Shown: positions 5,864 to 5,987 of the stretch, piece by piece
Numbering within the stretch: position 1 is the stretch's first letter
Layout of the letters: every line of letters begins with the position of its first letter
Assembly: GCA_030642465.1 (NCBI GenBank)
Contig: DAOWNS010000120.1
Coordinates: 1 to 5,987 of the forward strand
From: Candidatus Thorarchaeota archaeon
GTDB taxonomy: Archaea; Asgardarchaeota; Thorarchaeia; Thorarchaeales; Thorarchaeaceae
Direction: 5' to 3'
Length of the DNA: 5,987 bases
Made by a program: the position numbers and the translations under genes
The notes under the pieces: model-generated
The model's database searches: none
What the model was told of the DNA's origin: nothing
The model's input: the letters and a program-made list of their open reading frames with translations, nothing else

Positions 5864-5987
5864 TCAATAGAGCCATTCAAACGCCTTCCTCCAAGTTACG
5901 CTCGAACCGGAATAGGGGTTGAGATAGATTGTCTTGAAGAATTCTCCAAGTACATCCTCCTTCACTGCCTTCGTAAAGGCGGGTAAA
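5864..5987 (-). CDS. C-terminal end of an unrecognised minus-strand gene (partial, continues beyond the right edge)
   Basis: A minus-strand frame is open from the right edge to a TGA at 5864-5866, giving 40 residues that read like ordinary folded protein, including KAVKEDVLGEFFKTIYLNPY and the end VTWRKAFEWLY. I do not recognise the family from so short a piece. Another minus-strand frame is also open for 36 codons, but its composition is less protein-like. If real, the gene converges on the deaminase gene with 69 nt between stops and no obvious hairpin-T-run terminator between them. Confidence 0.55.
   Translation of the reverse strand, partial: LPAFTKAVKEDVLGEFFKTIYLNPYSGSSVTWRKAFEWLY

Overview
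The window is archaeal. Six adjacent minus-strand genes reproduce a conserved archaeal ribosome-biogenesis and nucleotide-kinase neighbourhood. In transcription order they are adk (archaeal-type adenylate kinase), a DUF106/EMC3-like membrane protein, rpl34e, cmk (archaeal CMP kinase), rpl14e and cbf5 (H/ACA pseudouridine synthase, cut by the left edge). eL34, eL14, the AdkA-type kinase, DUF106 and a Cbf5-type TruB homologue together exclude bacteria. The phylum cannot be settled from the sequence alone. Medium GC, strong GGTGAT-like Shine-Dalgarno sites and retention of both eL14 and eL34 would suit an Asgard-type (for example thorarchaeal-like) archaeon or another deep archaeal lineage; this is inference.

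Layout: 1-791 cbf5 (minus, partial); 819-1103 rpl14e (minus); 1228-1782 cmk (minus); 1935-2204 rpl34e (minus); 2317-2862 DUF106/EMC3-like insertase homologue (minus); 2870-3460 adk (minus); 3568-4569 an unrecognised N-terminal zinc-ribbon protein (minus). A divergent intergenic region follows at about 4579-4744, then an adenosine-deaminase-family gene at 4745-5794 (plus). The C-terminal end of an unrecognised minus-strand gene runs off the right edge (5864-5987), convergent with the deaminase.

How the genes fit together: eL34 and eL14 are large-subunit ribosomal proteins. Cbf5 pseudouridylates rRNA and tRNA. The DUF106 protein belongs to the Oxa1/EMC3/TMCO1 insertase superfamily. The two kinases supply nucleoside diphosphates. 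The usual upstream partner of adk in many archaea, secY, is not here; the zinc-ribbon gene occupies that position. adk and the DUF106 gene are 7 nt apart and rpl14e and cbf5 27 nt apart, so each pair is probably co-transcribed. The other gaps are 107-152 nt and hold TATA-like elements or inverted repeats, so the cluster may be read as several transcripts.

Main points for a second look: an eL34 that keeps only one of its four zinc-ribbon cysteines; two similar short palindromes lying upstream of the two ribosomal protein genes; a deaminase with Leu where the family normally has Asp or Glu after the HxH metal motif; and the zinc-ribbon/helical protein beside adk. I see no mobile element, CRISPR array, tRNA or rRNA, and no clear evidence of a wholly new multi-gene system.
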